From NCBI GenBank assembly GCA_023954075.1, contig JAMLIV010000005.1, positions 1 to 64,000 on the forward strand: a DNA stretch of 64,000 nucleotides. Reading direction: 5' to 3'. The notes below the pieces were generated by a model, which worked only from the letters and a program-made list of their open reading frames with translations, searched no databases and had not been told where the DNA came from. The stretch is from Lysobacteraceae bacterium. GTDB taxonomy: Bacteria > Pseudomonadota > Gammaproteobacteria > Xanthomonadales > Xanthomonadaceae. Positions 27,117-37,303 of the stretch are shown piece after piece. Position 1 is the stretch's first letter. Each line of letters begins with the position of its first letter. The position numbers and the translations under genes are program-made.

Positions 27117-29759
27117 ATGAAATCCATACTGGTGGCCGAATCCTCGCCCACGCGCCGGCGCGCGCTGGCGGCACTGTTGACGCAAAAGGGCTGGGACGTG
27201 CACGCACCGGGCTCGACCCTGGCCTGCTGCGAGCTGCTCCGCCACGCGCACGCCCGCGGCCTGAGCATCGAGGCGGTCGTGCTCGGCTGGCCGGAGCTGC
27301 TCACCCCCGACGAGCAGGACCTGCGCGAGCTGCTGCACGCCGAGAACCTGCAGCACGTCCCGGTGGTGGTGTTCGCCGACGAGGGCAGCGAGGCGATCGC
27401 GCAATGGCGCATGACGCGCGCGCGCACCTCGCTCCTGAGCTGGAGCGACTACACCCACATCACCCGCCAGATCGAACATGCCGGTGACCAGCACGTGCTG
27501 GCGACACCCGCGACGCGGCCGCAAAGCCCGCAGCGCGTGCTGCTGGTGGACGATTCGCCGACGGTGCGCACCGCCTTCGTGAAGCTGATGCGAAACCACG
27601 GCTACATCGTGGAAGCGGCCAACAGCGCGGCCGATGGCCTCAGGCTGGCGCTGGCGAAGCCGTTCGACATCGCGATCATCGACTACTTCATGCCGGGCGA
27701 GAATGGCCCCTCGCTGATCGCCGCACTGCAGCATCATCCGCAAACCCGGCACATCCTGTCGGCCATCATCACCGGCACCTATTCCGACGAAGTGATCGTG
27801 GAGTCGCTGGCCTCCGGCGCGGTGGAGTGCCTGTTCAAGAGCGAGACCCGCGACCTCTTCCTCGCGCGCCTGGCCTCGCTCGCCCGCTCGGTCCAGGACC
27901 GCAAGGCGATCGACGCCGAGCGCCGTCGCCTGGAGGGCATCCTCGCGGCGGTGGGCGACGGCGTCTTCGGGGTCGACAACGACGGCACCATCCTCTTCAT
28001 CAACCCGGCCGCCGTGCAGATTCTTGGCCACGCCGACGCGCGCCCGCTGATTGGCAGCCTTGCGGCCGAATGCATCCATCCGGGCTCTTCGGGGCGATGG
28101 AATCCGGACGAGCCCGGGCCGCTGGCCCGCTGCTACAGCGACGGCACCAGCCTGCCGCACTGGCAGTCCATCTTCTGGACCGCCTCGCGCCTGCCGATTC
28201 CGGTGGAAGGCACGGTCTATCCGCTGCACGTCGACGGCGCGCGGCGCGGCTCGGTGGTGGCCTTCCGCGATGTTTCGGCGCAGCGCAAGCTGGAGGAACA
28301 GCTGCGCTGGCAGGCCGAACACGACAGCCTCACCCAGCTGCACAACCGCGCCTGGTTCGAACGCCAGCTCGGGGTGGAGCTGCAGCGCCTGCGCCAACAG
28401 GACGAAAGCGGCGCGCTGCTGTTCATCGATCTGGACCGCTTCAAGTACATCAACGACACCGCCGGCCACAGCGCCGGCGACGAGCTGCTGGTGGAGGTGA
28501 GCAAACGCATCCGCGCCCAGCTTCGCCCCGGCGACCAGATCGCCCGCATGGGTGGCGACGAGTACGCCATCCTGCTGCGCAACGTGCTGCCCGAAGGCAT
28601 CGCGGCACTGGCCGACAGCATCCGCACGGCGGCCTGCACGGCACCGTTCAGCCACCGCGGCAAGACCTACCGCATCACGCTTTCGATCGGCGCAACCTCG
28701 ATCAGCGGCACCACGACCTCGCCGGAAGCGGCGATGGCCCAGGCCGACCTCGCCTGCTACCGCTCCAAGACCTCCGGACGCGCGCGCTGCTATGTGTTCG
28801 ATCCGCAGCTCGACGACATCAACTCGATGACCGAGGAGCTGGGCTGGTCGGCACGGCTGCAGGAAGCGCTCGTGCAGGACCGCTTCGAACTGGTGTTCCA
28901 GCCGATCGTGCCGCTGGCGGGGATCGAACATGAAACCGGCGAACAGCCGGCGTCGGACCTGTGGCAACGGCAGTTCCTGCGCAACCCGGACGAGCCGGCG
29001 CTGTACGAGGCGCTGCTGCGCCTGCGCGGGGCCGATGGCGACCTGATCCTGCCCAAGCGCTTCCTGCCCTCGGCCGAGCGCTTCGGCCTGATGGCCGAGA
29101 TCGACCGCTGGGTGATCCACCGCGCGGTCCGCGCTCTGCAGGAGGTCCGCGGGCACCATCGCCGGATCGCGCTCACGGTCAACCTCTCTGCCGACAGCCT
29201 GGCCGACGTGTCGCTGGCTGACTTCGTCACCGACTGCCTGGTGCGGCACGACGTCGACCCCGAGGCGCTGGTCTTCGAAATCACCGAATCGGGAACCCTG
29301 GCCGACATCGTCGGAGTGAAGGCGCTGCTCACGCGCCTGCGCCAGCTCGGCTGCCGCATCGCGATCGATGACTTCGGCACCGGATTCTCGACCTTCGCCT
29401 ACGTGCGCGAGCTCGACGCCGATATCCTCAAGATCGATGGCTCCATCGTGCATGGCCTGCCCGACGACCCGCTCGACCGCACCGTGATCGCGGCCCTGGC
29501 CAGCATCGCCGAGGTCACCGGCAAGCGCACCGTGGCCGAGTGGGTCGAAAGCCTTGAAACCCTGCGCGTGCTGCACGAATGCGGCGTCAACTACGCCCAG
29601 GGCAACGCCATCGGGCATCCGCGCCTGCAGCTTCTGCCGCAGGTGCCCAGCGCGGTGGCCGGCGAGGCGCGGGCGGCCGAACTCGCCGTCGCGGCACCGC
29701 CCGCGCGGCTGGCGGCGGCGGACAAGGTGGTCCCCATCGCCCCGGCAGCGCGGCGCTGA
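27117..29759 (+). CDS. REC-REC-PAS-GGDEF-EAL cyclic-di-GMP signalling protein
   Basis: The 880-residue protein starts with a degenerate receiver (1-125; the phosphoacceptor position reads VLGWPE). A complete receiver follows (140-258: acidic Asp145/Asp146, phosphoacceptor Asp189, Lys241), then PAS (about 268-395) and GGDEF (about 400-560) with RMGGDEYAILL and an upstream RPGD inhibitory-site motif. The EAL domain (about 585-850) has EALLRLR, VNLSADS, FEITES, IDDFGTGFS, LKIDG and AEWVES. Both catalytic sites look usable, with an insertion of about 25 residues just before EAL. It would make or break c-di-GMP in response to a histidine kinase. The overall layout recalls FimX but with two receivers and intact motifs. 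Its stop overlaps sbcB by one base. Confidence 0.92.
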   Translation: MKSILVAESSPTRRRALAALLTQKGWDVHAPGSTLACCELLRHAHARGLSIEAVVLGWPELLTPDEQDLRELLHAENLQHVPVVVFADEGSEAIAQWRMTRARTSLLSWSDYTHITRQIEHAGDQHVLATPATRPQSPQRVLLVDDSPTVRTAFVKLMRNHGYIVEAANSAADGLRLALAKPFDIAIIDYFMPGENGPSLIAALQHHPQTRHILSAIITGTYSDEVIVESLASGAVECLFKSETRDLFLARLASLARSVQDRKAIDAERRRLEGILAAVGDGVFGVDNDGTILFINPAAVQILGHADARPLIGSLAAECIHPGSSGRWNPDEPGPLARCYSDGTSLPHWQSIFWTASRLPIPVEGTVYPLHVDGARRGSVVAFRDVSAQRKLEEQLRWQAEHDSLTQLHNRAWFERQLGVELQRLRQQDESGALLFIDLDRFKYINDTAGHSAGDELLVEVSKRIRAQLRPGDQIARMGGDEYAILLRNVLPEGIAALADSIRTAACTAPFSHRGKTYRITLSIGATSISGTTTSPEAAMAQADLACYRSKTSGRARCYVFDPQLDDINSMTEELGWSARLQEALVQDRFELVFQPIVPLAGIEHETGEQPASDLWQRQFLRNPDEPALYEALLRLRGADGDLILPKRFLPSAERFGLMAEIDRWVIHRAVRALQEVRGHHRRIALTVNLSADSLADVSLADFVTDCLVRHDVDPEALVFEITESGTLADIVGVKALLTRLRQLGCRIAIDDFGTGFSTFAYVRELDADILKIDGSIVHGLPDDPLDRTVIAALASIAEVTGKRTVAEWVESLETLRVLHECGVNYAQGNAIGHPRLQLLPQVPSAVAGEARAAELAVAAPPARLAAADKVVPIAPAARR

Positions 29760-31198
29760 TGCAGTTCCTCTGGTACGACCTGGAAACCTTCGGGCGCGAC
29801 GCGCGGCGCAGCCGCATCGCGCAGTTCGCCGCGATCCGCACCGACGAGCACCTGCGCCCGATCGAGACGCCGCTGAGCTTCTTCTGCCAGCCGTCCGACG
29901 ACATCCTGCCCTCGCCCGGCGCCTGCCTGATCACCGGCATCACCCCGCAGCAGGCCCGCGCCGACGGCGTGCCGGAAGCCGAGTTCGCCACACGCATCCA
30001 CGAGGAAATGAGCCGGCCGGACACCTGCGTGGCGGGCTACAACAGCTTCCGCTTCGATGACGAGTTCATCCGCCACCTCTTCTACCGCAACTTTTTCGAT
30101 CCCTACGCGCGCGAGTGGCGCAACGGCAATTCGCGCTGGGATCTGATAGACACGGTGCGGATGGCGCGCGCGCTGCGCCCCGACGGCATCCAATGGCCGC
30201 TGCGCGACGACGGCGCGCCGAGCTTCCGGCTGGAGCAGCTGGCCGCCGCCAATGGCCTCGTGCACGAGCGCGCGCACGAGGCGCTCTCGGACGTGGAAGC
30301 CACCATCGCGCTGGCGGCACGGCTCAAGTCCGAACACGGACGCCTGTTCGACTACGCCCTCGCGCTGCGCGACAAGCGCCGCGCCGCGGCCCTGCTCGAC
30401 TACGCCGGGATGACGCCGGTGCTGCACATCTCGCAGCGGTTTCCCGCTGCGCAAGGCTGCGGGCGGCTGGTGCTGCCGGTTTGCCCGCACCCGCAGATCG
30501 CCAACCGCATCATCGTCGTCGACCTGCACGACGACCCGACGCCGGTGCTCGAGCTTGCCGCCGACGAAATCCTCGACCGCCTCTACACCCCGCGCGGCGA
30601 TCTTCCCGAGGGGGTTGCGCGCATCGGACTCAAGGAAATCCACCTCAACCGCGCCCCGATCCTGGTCGAACTGCGCCATCTGAACCCCGATCAGCTTGCG
30701 GTGTTCGGCATCGATCTTCCGCGCCAGCTCGACTACGCGGCGCGGCTGCGCGCGGCACCGAACCTGGCCGACAAGCTGCGTGCGGTCTACGGCGCACCGC
30801 GCCCCGATACCGGGCGGGACGATCCGGAGCTTGCGCTTTACGCCGGATTTCCGGTCCCCGCCGATGCCGCGCTGTTCGCCCGCGTGCGCGAGAGCGGTGG
30901 ACGTTCGCCACCCGGCGGCCGCTTCGGCTTCCGCGATCCGCGCTACGAGGAGCTGGCCTTCCGCCATCGCGCCCGCAACTGGCCGCAGGCGCTCGGTCCT
31001 GCCGAAAACGCGCGCTGGCAGCAGTACCGCAGCGACCGCCTCGCGCCCGGCAGCGGCCTTTCCGAATACGACCTTGCGTCCTATCGCGCCGAGATCCTGC
31101 AGCTGCGCGCCACCGCCGAACCCGGTACCGGCAGCCACGCGATCCTCGATGCGCTGGAGGCGTGGGGGCAGGAGATCGAAGCATCGCTGCAGGGCTGA
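29759..31198 (+). CDS. sbcB: Exodeoxyribonuclease I
   Basis: The 479-residue protein is close to E. coli ExoI (475). The DEDDh exonuclease motifs are visible: Asp7 and Glu9 in LWYDLETFGRD, the middle aspartate in YNSFRFDDEFIRH, and the final His/Asp in HEALSDVEATIALA. The SH3-like and C-terminal helical domains follow. It degrades single-stranded DNA 3' to 5' in repair and recombination. The start codon overlaps the stop of the c-di-GMP gene (TGATG). Confidence 0.95.
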   Translation: MQFLWYDLETFGRDARRSRIAQFAAIRTDEHLRPIETPLSFFCQPSDDILPSPGACLITGITPQQARADGVPEAEFATRIHEEMSRPDTCVAGYNSFRFDDEFIRHLFYRNFFDPYAREWRNGNSRWDLIDTVRMARALRPDGIQWPLRDDGAPSFRLEQLAAANGLVHERAHEALSDVEATIALAARLKSEHGRLFDYALALRDKRRAAALLDYAGMTPVLHISQRFPAAQGCGRLVLPVCPHPQIANRIIVVDLHDDPTPVLELAADEILDRLYTPRGDLPEGVARIGLKEIHLNRAPILVELRHLNPDQLAVFGIDLPRQLDYAARLRAAPNLADKLRAVYGAPRPDTGRDDPELALYAGFPVPADAALFARVRESGGRSPPGGRFGFRDPRYEELAFRHRARNWPQALGPAENARWQQYRSDRLAPGSGLSEYDLASYRAEILQLRATAEPGTGSHAILDALEAWGQEIEASLQG

Positions 31199-31225
31199 TG
31201 GCGGCGGCCGCACGGCCCCGGGCCG

Positions 31226-33547
31226 CTAGCCGCCCTCGCGCCACACGCGCCTGCGCCGATCGCGTTCGCGTCTCACGTTTTGCGGCCCGGATGCATCGAT
31301 CCGCAGGCGCAGCGCGCCGTCCTGCGCGGTATCGGCCAGCGCGATCCCGCGTTCGCGGTAGCGCGCCAGCACGTCCTCGCGCGGCAGGCCGAAGCGGTTG
31401 CGGTAGCCCGTGCCGATCAGCGCCAGCCGCGGCGCCACCGCGTCGATGAAGGCATCCGAGGACGAGCTGCGGCTGCCGTGGTGCGGCATCACCAGCAGCG
31501 GCGCGGGCAGTTGCCCGGAGCGTTCGCGCACCAGGCGCTGTTCGATCAGCTGGCCGATGTCGCCGGGCAGAAGCGCCAGCGCGCTGCCGCTGGCGTCCTC
31601 GATGCGCAGCACGCAAGAGCTGTCGTTGCCGAGGTAGGGAAAGTGCTCGGGCGGATGCAGCAGGCGCAGCGTGATGCCGTCGAAGCGCCATTCGCGCCCG
31701 GCCTCGCAGGCGGTTTCACCCGCCTCCGGGCGCGCACGTGAGGAATGCACTTGGGCCGGCGCGTACGCGCGCCGCACCGCATCGGCACCGCCGGCGTGGT
31801 CGTTGTCACCGTGGCTCACGATGAAAAGATCGAGGCTGGAAACGCCCAGCGCGCGCAGCGCCGGCACCACGGCGGCGTCGCCCATGTCCAGACCGCCGGG
31901 AAAGGCCGGGCCGGCATCGTAAAGCACGGTGTGGCGTGCGGTCTGCACCAGCACCGACAAGCCTTGTCCCACATCGAACACGGTGAGATCGATGCTGTCC
32001 GGCGGGCGCTCCTCGCGCGCCGGCAACAGCAGCGGCAGCAGCAGGAAGACCGCCAGCGGCTTGCCGGGAATCCCGCGCGGCAGAAGCAGCCAGAAGATGC
32101 CCGCCAGCGCCAGCACGAACGCGAACGCGCCCGGTTCGGGCAGGTAGACCAGCGCGCCGTGCAGCCCGGCCACCGGCTCCAGCGCGCGCCACAGAAGCTC
32201 CATCAGCCAGGCGGAAAGCCGGAACGCCCAGGTACCCGCGCCGGCCACCAGCAGTTCGAGCGCGGTGCCGGCCAGCGCCACCGGTACCACCACCAGGCTC
32301 ACCCAGGGCACGGCCACGAGGTTGCACAGCGGCCCGGCGACCGAGGCCTGACCGAAGAACCAGACCGTCAGCGGCAGCAGGCCCAGCGCGGTCACGCCCT
32401 GCGCCGACAGCAGCGCGCGCCACCAGCGCCGCGGGCCGTGCGGCAGGCACCACAGCAACCAGCCCACGCCGAGGAAGGAAAGCCAGAACCCGGCACCGAG
32501 CACCGCCAGCGGATCGACGGCCAGCACCGCGATCAGCGCCAGCGCGAAGGACTGCACCGCGTCGAAGCGCCGGCGCAGGAGTACGGTCAGCAGGGCCGCG
32601 CCGATCATCAGCAGGGTGCGCACCGTGGGCAGGGCGAAACCGGCCAGCGCGGCGTAGCCCGAGGCCATCGCCAGCGCCGCGAGCGCCGCCGCCTGCGGCA
32701 TCGGCAGCCGCAGCCCGAGGGTCGGGAACAGGCGGTACAGGAGGCGCACCAGGAGCGCGCCAAAACCGGCTACCAGCCCGACGTGCAGCCCGGAAATCGC
32801 GATCAGGTGTGCGGTCCCGGTGGCGCGCAACACGTGCCAGTCGTCACCATCCAGCGCACGCGTATCGCCCACCGCCAGCGCCTGCACGAAGCGCGCCCCG
32901 CTGTCGCCCACGGCGGCAGCCATGCGTTCGGCCAGCGCCAGCCGCAGCCGGTCGATGCCGCTGCCCGGTGCCAGGACGCGGATGTCCCCGGTCTCGAGCA
33001 CATAGCCGGTGGCGGCGATCCGCCGCTCCAGCGCGTGGCGCTCGAAATCGAAGCCGCCGGGATTGAGGCTGCCGCGCGGACGCTTGAGTCGGACGGCCAG
33101 CCGCCAGCGGCTGCCCGGCTCGGGCTGCACCCGGCTGCGATACCACGACAGCCGCAGGCGGCTTCCGGCCAGCACCGCCGCCTCGCCTTCGCCCGAATCC
33201 ACCGCAAATCCGAAGCGGATCGCATCCACGCGCGCTTCGGGCAGGCCGACCACGCGCCCTTCGACCACCAGTTCCGTGCCTTCCAGCGCCGGCGGCAGGC
33301 GCGCGTCCATGCCCCAGCCCGCCACCAGCAGGGCCCAGGCAAACCCCATTCCCAGGCCCGCGGGAAAGCGCGCCTTCGGCAAGGCAAGCCACAGCATCTG
33401 GGCCAGCGCGAGCAGCGCCCAGCACAGGGCCGGTGGAGGCAGCTGCGGCAGCGAGAGCGCGGCCACCGCGCCCAACGCGAGCCCTGCCGCCAGGAATATG
33501 TCGAGCCGGGGAGCAGGCACCGCGGGATGACGGCGCGCGTTCTCCAT
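31226..33547 (-). CDS. comEC: ComEC/Rec2 family DNA uptake channel protein
   Basis: The roughly 773-residue membrane protein has an N-terminal helix pair and OB-like DUF4131 part, then a competence domain (about 210-480; HLIAISGLHVGLVAG is the family signature). A C-terminal metallo-beta-lactamase-like domain (about 515-755) carries DVGQGLSVLVQ, SHGDNDHAGG and PHHGSRSSS. It should carry the incoming single strand across the inner membrane during natural transformation. The ATG at 33547 is directly preceded by an in-frame GTG. It starts 13 bases after lolD, the lolC-lolD-comEC order of Xanthomonadales; exbB, exbD, msbA and lpxK, which may follow, are absent here. Confidence 0.93.
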   Translation of the reverse strand: MENARRHPAVPAPRLDIFLAAGLALGAVAALSLPQLPPPALCWALLALAQMLWLALPKARFPAGLGMGFAWALLVAGWGMDARLPPALEGTELVVEGRVVGLPEARVDAIRFGFAVDSGEGEAAVLAGSRLRLSWYRSRVQPEPGSRWRLAVRLKRPRGSLNPGGFDFERHALERRIAATGYVLETGDIRVLAPGSGIDRLRLALAERMAAAVGDSGARFVQALAVGDTRALDGDDWHVLRATGTAHLIAISGLHVGLVAGFGALLVRLLYRLFPTLGLRLPMPQAAALAALAMASGYAALAGFALPTVRTLLMIGAALLTVLLRRRFDAVQSFALALIAVLAVDPLAVLGAGFWLSFLGVGWLLWCLPHGPRRWWRALLSAQGVTALGLLPLTVWFFGQASVAGPLCNLVAVPWVSLVVVPVALAGTALELLVAGAGTWAFRLSAWLMELLWRALEPVAGLHGALVYLPEPGAFAFVLALAGIFWLLLPRGIPGKPLAVFLLLPLLLPAREERPPDSIDLTVFDVGQGLSVLVQTARHTVLYDAGPAFPGGLDMGDAAVVPALRALGVSSLDLFIVSHGDNDHAGGADAVRRAYAPAQVHSSRARPEAGETACEAGREWRFDGITLRLLHPPEHFPYLGNDSSCVLRIEDASGSALALLPGDIGQLIEQRLVRERSGQLPAPLLVMPHHGSRSSSSDAFIDAVAPRLALIGTGYRNRFGLPREDVLARYRERGIALADTAQDGALRLRIDASGPQNVRRERDRRRRVWREGG

Positions 33548-33560
33548 CACCCCGGCCGCC

Positions 33561-34271
33561 TCACACGTCGCCGGCCGGCAGCTCGCGCAGGCGGCCGCCG
33601 GCCAGTTCCAGCGCGCGATCCATGGTGCGCGCCAGGCGGCGGTCGTGGGTGACCAGAACGAAGCTGGTGCCGGCCTCGCGGTTCAGTTCCAGCATCAGCG
33701 CGTAGACCTGCGCGGCGGTCTTTTCGTCGAGGTTGCCGGTGGGTTCGTCGCCCAGCACGCAGGCCGGACGGGTGACCAGCGCGCGCGCCACCGCGCAGCG
33801 CTGGCGCTCGCCGCCGGACAGTTCGCCGGGCTTGTGCATCAGGCGCGCCGACAGGCCGACACGATCCAGCAGGGCAGCCGCCGCGACCCTCGCCTCGCGC
33901 TCCGGTGCGCGGCGGATGAGGAGCGGCATCATCACGTTTTCCAGCGCGGTGAACTCGGGCAGGAGGTGGTGGAACTGGTAGACGAAGCCCAGCGCGCGGT
34001 TGCGCAGGCGACCGCGGGCGGCGTTGGAAAGGCGGCTCATCGCCTCCCCTTCCACCCAGACTTCGCCCGCGGTCGGCGTGTCCAGCCCGCCGAGGATGTG
34101 CAGGAGCGTGCTCTTGCCCGCGCCCGAGGCCCCGACGATGGCCACGGTTTCGCCGCGCGCCACGGACAGGCTCAGGCCATCGAACACCGGCGTGTTCAAG
34201 CCGCCCTCGGCATAGGTGCGCGACAGCCCCTCGCAGCGGATCACCGCATTACCCATCGCCGGATCACTCAT
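33561..34271 (-). CDS. lolD: Lipoprotein-releasing system ATP-binding protein LolD
   Basis: The 236-residue ABC ATPase has Walker [11 protein letters not shown]-loop region [20 protein letters not shown] (the [13 protein letters not shown] stretch is characteristic of LolD), signature LSGGERQR, Walker [13 protein letters not shown] and H-loop THDRR. With LolC/E it extracts lipoproteins from the inner membrane for transfer to LolA. The start overlaps the lolC/E stop by eight bases; an ATG five codons in is an alternative. Confidence 0.96.
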   Translation of the reverse strand: MSDPAMGNAVIRCEGLSRTYAEGGLNTPVFDGLSLSVARGETVAIVGASGAGKSTLLHILGGLDTPTAGEVWVEGEAMSRLSNAARGRLRNRALGFVYQFHHLLPEFTALENVMMPLLIRRAPEREARVAAAALLDRVGLSARLMHKPGELSGGERQRCAVARALVTRPACVLGDEPTGNLDEKTAAQVYALMLELNREAGTSFVLVTHDRRLARTMDRALELAGGRLRELPAGDV

Positions 34272-35511
34272 AGCGCAGCGCCGCGGCGGGATCGGTGCGC
34301 GAGGCGCGCCAGGCCGGATAGAGCGTGGCGAGCATGCACATGACGAACGCGATGGTGACGATCCACAGGATGTTTTCCGGGCGCAGGTCGACCGGCAGGT
34401 CGCCGCTGATGTAGTAGACGTCGGCCGGCATCAGCTCGAAGCCGAGCAGGCGTTCGATGAAGCGCATCACGTGGTCGAGATTGAGGGTAAGCGCGATGCC
34501 GCCCGCCACGCCGGCGAGGATGCCCACCACGCCGATCACCGTGCCCTGCACCACGAACACCGCCATCACCGAGCCGGGCGACAGGCCAAGCGTGCGCAGG
34601 ATGGCGATATCGGCCTGCTTGTCGGTGACCAGCATGATGAGCGAGGACACCAGGTTGAAGGCCGCCACCGCGACGATCAGCGAGAGGATCACCGCCATCA
34701 CGCTCTTTTCCATCTGGATGGCGCGGAAGAAGTTGGCGTGGTCGCGCGCCCAGTCGCGCACCCGGTAGAACTCGCCGATCCGGTCGGCCAGATCGCGCGC
34801 CACGCTCCAGGCGTGGAACATGTCGGTGAGCTTGAGCCGCACCCCGGTCACGCCCTCGCCCATGCGCAAGAGGCGCTGCGCGTCGGCCATGTGGATGATC
34901 GCCATCTGCAGGTCATACTCCTGCATGCCGGTCTCGAACAGGCCGGCGACGGTGAAGCGCTTCATCTGCGGCACCACGCCCACCGGCGTGCTGCGCGCCT
35001 CGGGCACGAGCACCGTCACGCTGTCGCCCATGTCCACGCCCAGAGCCATCGCAAGTTCGGTGCCCAGGAGGATGTTGAAGGCACCGGGTTTCAAGTCGCC
35101 GATGGCACCGGCCTTCATCTTTTCCCCCACGACCGATACCGCCGGCTCCAGCGCCGGCTCGATGCCGCGCAGCAGCGCACCCTGGCTGCGCACGCCGGTG
35201 AGCAGCGACTCGCGCTCGATGTAGGGTGCCGCGCCCAGCACGCGCGGATCGGCGCTCGCCACCTCGACCGCTTGCGGCCAGTCGTGCAGGTCTTCGCCCA
35301 CCCCGCTGATGGTGGCGTGCGCCACCATGCCCAGGATGCGGGTGCGCAGCTCGGTCTCGAAACCGTTCATCACCGAGAGCGTGGCGATGAGCGCCACCAC
35401 GCCCAGCGCGATGCCCAGCATCGACACCAGCGAGATGAAGGAGATGAATCGGTTGCGTCGCTTGGCGCGGGTGTAGCGCAGGCCGATCGCAAGTTCCAGC
35501 GGTCGTATCAT
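34264..35511 (-). CDS. lolC: Lipoprotein-releasing ABC transporter permease LolC/LolE
   Basis: The 415-residue permease has four membrane helices (about 20-45, 270-295, 315-345, 380-400) and a large periplasmic domain. The start [20 protein letters not shown] and the MacB-like FtsX region ([40 protein letters not shown]) are typical. Only one LolC/E-type gene is present here, so it may form a LolF-type homodimer or pair with a copy elsewhere. It overlaps the upstream ygfX-like gene (ATGA) and the downstream lolD. Confidence 0.93.
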   Translation of the reverse strand: MIRPLELAIGLRYTRAKRRNRFISFISLVSMLGIALGVVALIATLSVMNGFETELRTRILGMVAHATISGVGEDLHDWPQAVEVASADPRVLGAAPYIERESLLTGVRSQGALLRGIEPALEPAVSVVGEKMKAGAIGDLKPGAFNILLGTELAMALGVDMGDSVTVLVPEARSTPVGVVPQMKRFTVAGLFETGMQEYDLQMAIIHMADAQRLLRMGEGVTGVRLKLTDMFHAWSVARDLADRIGEFYRVRDWARDHANFFRAIQMEKSVMAVILSLIVAVAAFNLVSSLIMLVTDKQADIAILRTLGLSPGSVMAVFVVQGTVIGVVGILAGVAGGIALTLNLDHVMRFIERLLGFELMPADVYYISGDLPVDLRPENILWIVTIAFVMCMLATLYPAWRASRTDPAAALRYE

Positions 35512-35972
35512 CCAGGGCTCGTCGTCTGGCCGGAAGGAAGGGCGCGCGCCGCGGCGGCATCCCGAAGCGGTGCATGATCGCGCATCCAGAGGCGAAGTTC
35601 CCGACGCGACGCTGCCGGCAGCGAGTCGCCGGCGAACGCCCAGCGCCGCTCGCGCTCATCCACGGCCAGAACCAGCACGCCCAGCGGCCCGCGTTCGTGC
35701 AGGGCACGCGCCTGCGCCACGCGCTCGCCGCCGTCCGGCCCGATCAGGCCGACGCTGCCATCGGCGCGCAGCACCAGCGTTTCCCCGGCCAGCCGCGACA
35801 GGCCGCGCCATGCCACCCAGACCAGCGCCGGAAGCAGCACGAGGCAGGCGTCGGGAATATGCGACAGCTGCACGGCCGTGCCGGCAATCAGGCCCAGCGC
35901 GATGATCGCGGCGCGCAGCCTCCGCGACGGGCGCAGCGCCAGTTGCAGCGACGCGCCGCCGGCGTGGCTCAT
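35508..35972 (-). CDS. YgfX-like small membrane protein
   Basis: The 154-residue protein starts with a LALRPSRRLR motif, then two hydrophobic segments (about 20-55, GLIAGTAVQL and LLPALVWVAW), then a soluble domain ending RELRLWMRDHAP. This layout matches YgfX/CptA-type proteins, small inner membrane proteins reported in E. coli as affecting the cytoskeleton. The similarity is weak. It overlaps lolC/E by four bases and is probably cotranscribed with it. The proline-rich tail is likely disordered. Confidence 0.6.
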   Translation of the reverse strand: MSHAGGASLQLALRPSRRLRAAIIALGLIAGTAVQLSHIPDACLVLLPALVWVAWRGLSRLAGETLVLRADGSVGLIGPDGGERVAQARALHERGPLGVLVLAVDERERRWAFAGDSLPAASRRELRLWMRDHAPLRDAAAARALPSGQTTSPG

Positions 35973-35995
35973 CGGTCAGCGCAGCGCACGCCGCC

Positions 35996-36352
35996 TCACA
36001 TCGTGAAGGTGGGCTTGTCGCCGCTGACCATGCCGGCCAGATGCGTCTCGATCTTGCTGCGCACCATCTCGCCGTCGGCCGACTCGTTGAGCTGCACGCC
36101 AATGCCCGGCGGCCGGTTGCCCTGCGCGCCGGCCGGGGTGATCCAGACCACCCGGCCCGCCACCGGCAGGCGCTCCTTGTCGTCGAGCAGGGTCAGCATC
36201 ACGAACACTTCGTCGCCCAGGTTGTAGCGCTTGGGCGTGGGCACGAACAGGCCGCCGCCCTTGAGAAAGGGCATGTAGGCACCGTAGAGCTGGCTCTTCT
36301 CCTTGATCGCCAGGGACAGCACGCCCTGGCGCGAGAATCCCCCTGTTGTCAT
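35996..36352 (-). CDS. pilZ: PilZ domain protein of type IV pilus biogenesis (Xanthomonas PilZ type)
   Basis: The 118-residue protein closely follows Xanthomonas PilZ: RQGVLSLAIKEKSQLYGAYM, a conserved FVPTPKRYNLGDEVF stretch, AGRVVWITPAGAQGNRPPGI and end DKPTFTM. It lacks the RxxxR and DxSxxG c-di-GMP-binding motifs, as does the founding PilZ, which instead bridges PilB ATPase and the EAL protein FimX for pilus extension. In Xanthomonas it is usually near holB/tmk; here it stands between psd and the ygfX-like gene. Confidence 0.93.
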   Translation of the reverse strand: MTTGGFSRQGVLSLAIKEKSQLYGAYMPFLKGGGLFVPTPKRYNLGDEVFVMLTLLDDKERLPVAGRVVWITPAGAQGNRPPGIGVQLNESADGEMVRSKIETHLAGMVSGDKPTFTM

Positions 36353-36445
36353 GACACGATTCCGTCCGTGGGATGCGGGGTCATCTTAGGCTGCGCCGGC
36401 GCGGATGGTCCAGCCCCGCGATGGGCGCGGCGGCGGTCCGCACCT

Positions 36446-37303
36446 TCAGGCCGTGCCGGCGGGCGTCCGCACGCCGGCACGCTCGCCGACCCGCACGGCC
36501 TGGTGCGGCGCGAGGTGCCGATCCAGATCCACGGCGTCCGGCGGCAGCAGCAGCACGACGGTCGAGCCGTAGTTGAAGCGCGCCATCTCGGCGAAGCGCT
36601 CCAGGGTGATGCCCTGGCCGCGGAAGTCGCGGCGCAGGACCCGACTTGCGTACTTCGGGATGTTGACGCCGTTCCAGACCGTCTCCACGCCCGAGACCAG
36701 CATCGCCCCCACCATCACCACCGCCATCGGCCCGAAGTCGCAGTCGAACACGCAGACCAGGCGCTCATTGCGCGCGAATACGCGCGGCACGGCGGCAACG
36801 GTGGCCGGCGACACGCTGAACAGGCGTCCGGGCACGTGCAGGGTTTCACGCAGCGTGCCGCGCCAGGGCATGTGCACGCGGTGGTAGTCGCGCGGGGCGA
36901 GGTAGACGGTGAGGAAGCTGCCCTGTGCGAAAGGCGCGGCGAGTTCCTCGTCGCCCAGCAGTTCGGCGGCGGTGTAGCTGTGGCCCTTGGCCTGCAGGAT
37001 ACGGCCATCCTCGATCACGCCGCACTGGCTGATGCGCCCGTCCGAGGGCATCAGGAAGGCTGCGGGGTCGGCGTCGGGTGCCCGCGCGCCGGGCTTGAGC
37101 GCGCGGGTGAAGAAAGCGTTGAAACTCGGGTAGGCAAAGGGATCGGACTGCTCCGCCTCGTCCATCGCCACGTCGAAGTGCGCCAGCACCTGTCGGATCA
37201 GGAAATTCTTCCACGGCACCCAGCGGCTGCGCGCGGCGTGGAGCGCAAGGCGCGACAGAAACCGGTGCGGCAACAGGTACTGCGCCAGGATGCCGGGCGT
37301 CAC
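36446..37303 (-). CDS. psd: Phosphatidylserine decarboxylase proenzyme
   Basis: The 285-residue protein has the family motifs [30 protein letters not shown] (catalytic-site histidines) and the self-cleavage site FNYGSTVVL, where Ser247 becomes the pyruvoyl group. The motif is YGST rather than LGST. It makes phosphatidylethanolamine at the inner membrane. The start is a GTG at 37303 that overlaps the sco stop (GTGA), since no suitable ATG lies nearby and the N-terminus [15 protein letters not shown] fits the family. Confidence 0.95.
   Translation of the reverse strand: MTPGILAQYLLPHRFLSRLALHAARSRWVPWKNFLIRQVLAHFDVAMDEAEQSDPFAYPSFNAFFTRALKPGARAPDADPAAFLMPSDGRISQCGVIEDGRILQAKGHSYTAAELLGDEELAAPFAQGSFLTVYLAPRDYHRVHMPWRGTLRETLHVPGRLFSVSPATVAAVPRVFARNERLVCVFDCDFGPMAVVMVGAMLVSGVETVWNGVNIPKYASRVLRRDFRGQGITLERFAEMARFNYGSTVVLLLPPDAVDLDRHLAPHQAVRVGERAGVRTPAGTA

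Noticed and set aside
31199-31225. GC-rich inverted repeats between sbcB and comEC as a bidirectional terminator
   Set aside because: Stems are irregular and no T tract follows on either strand.
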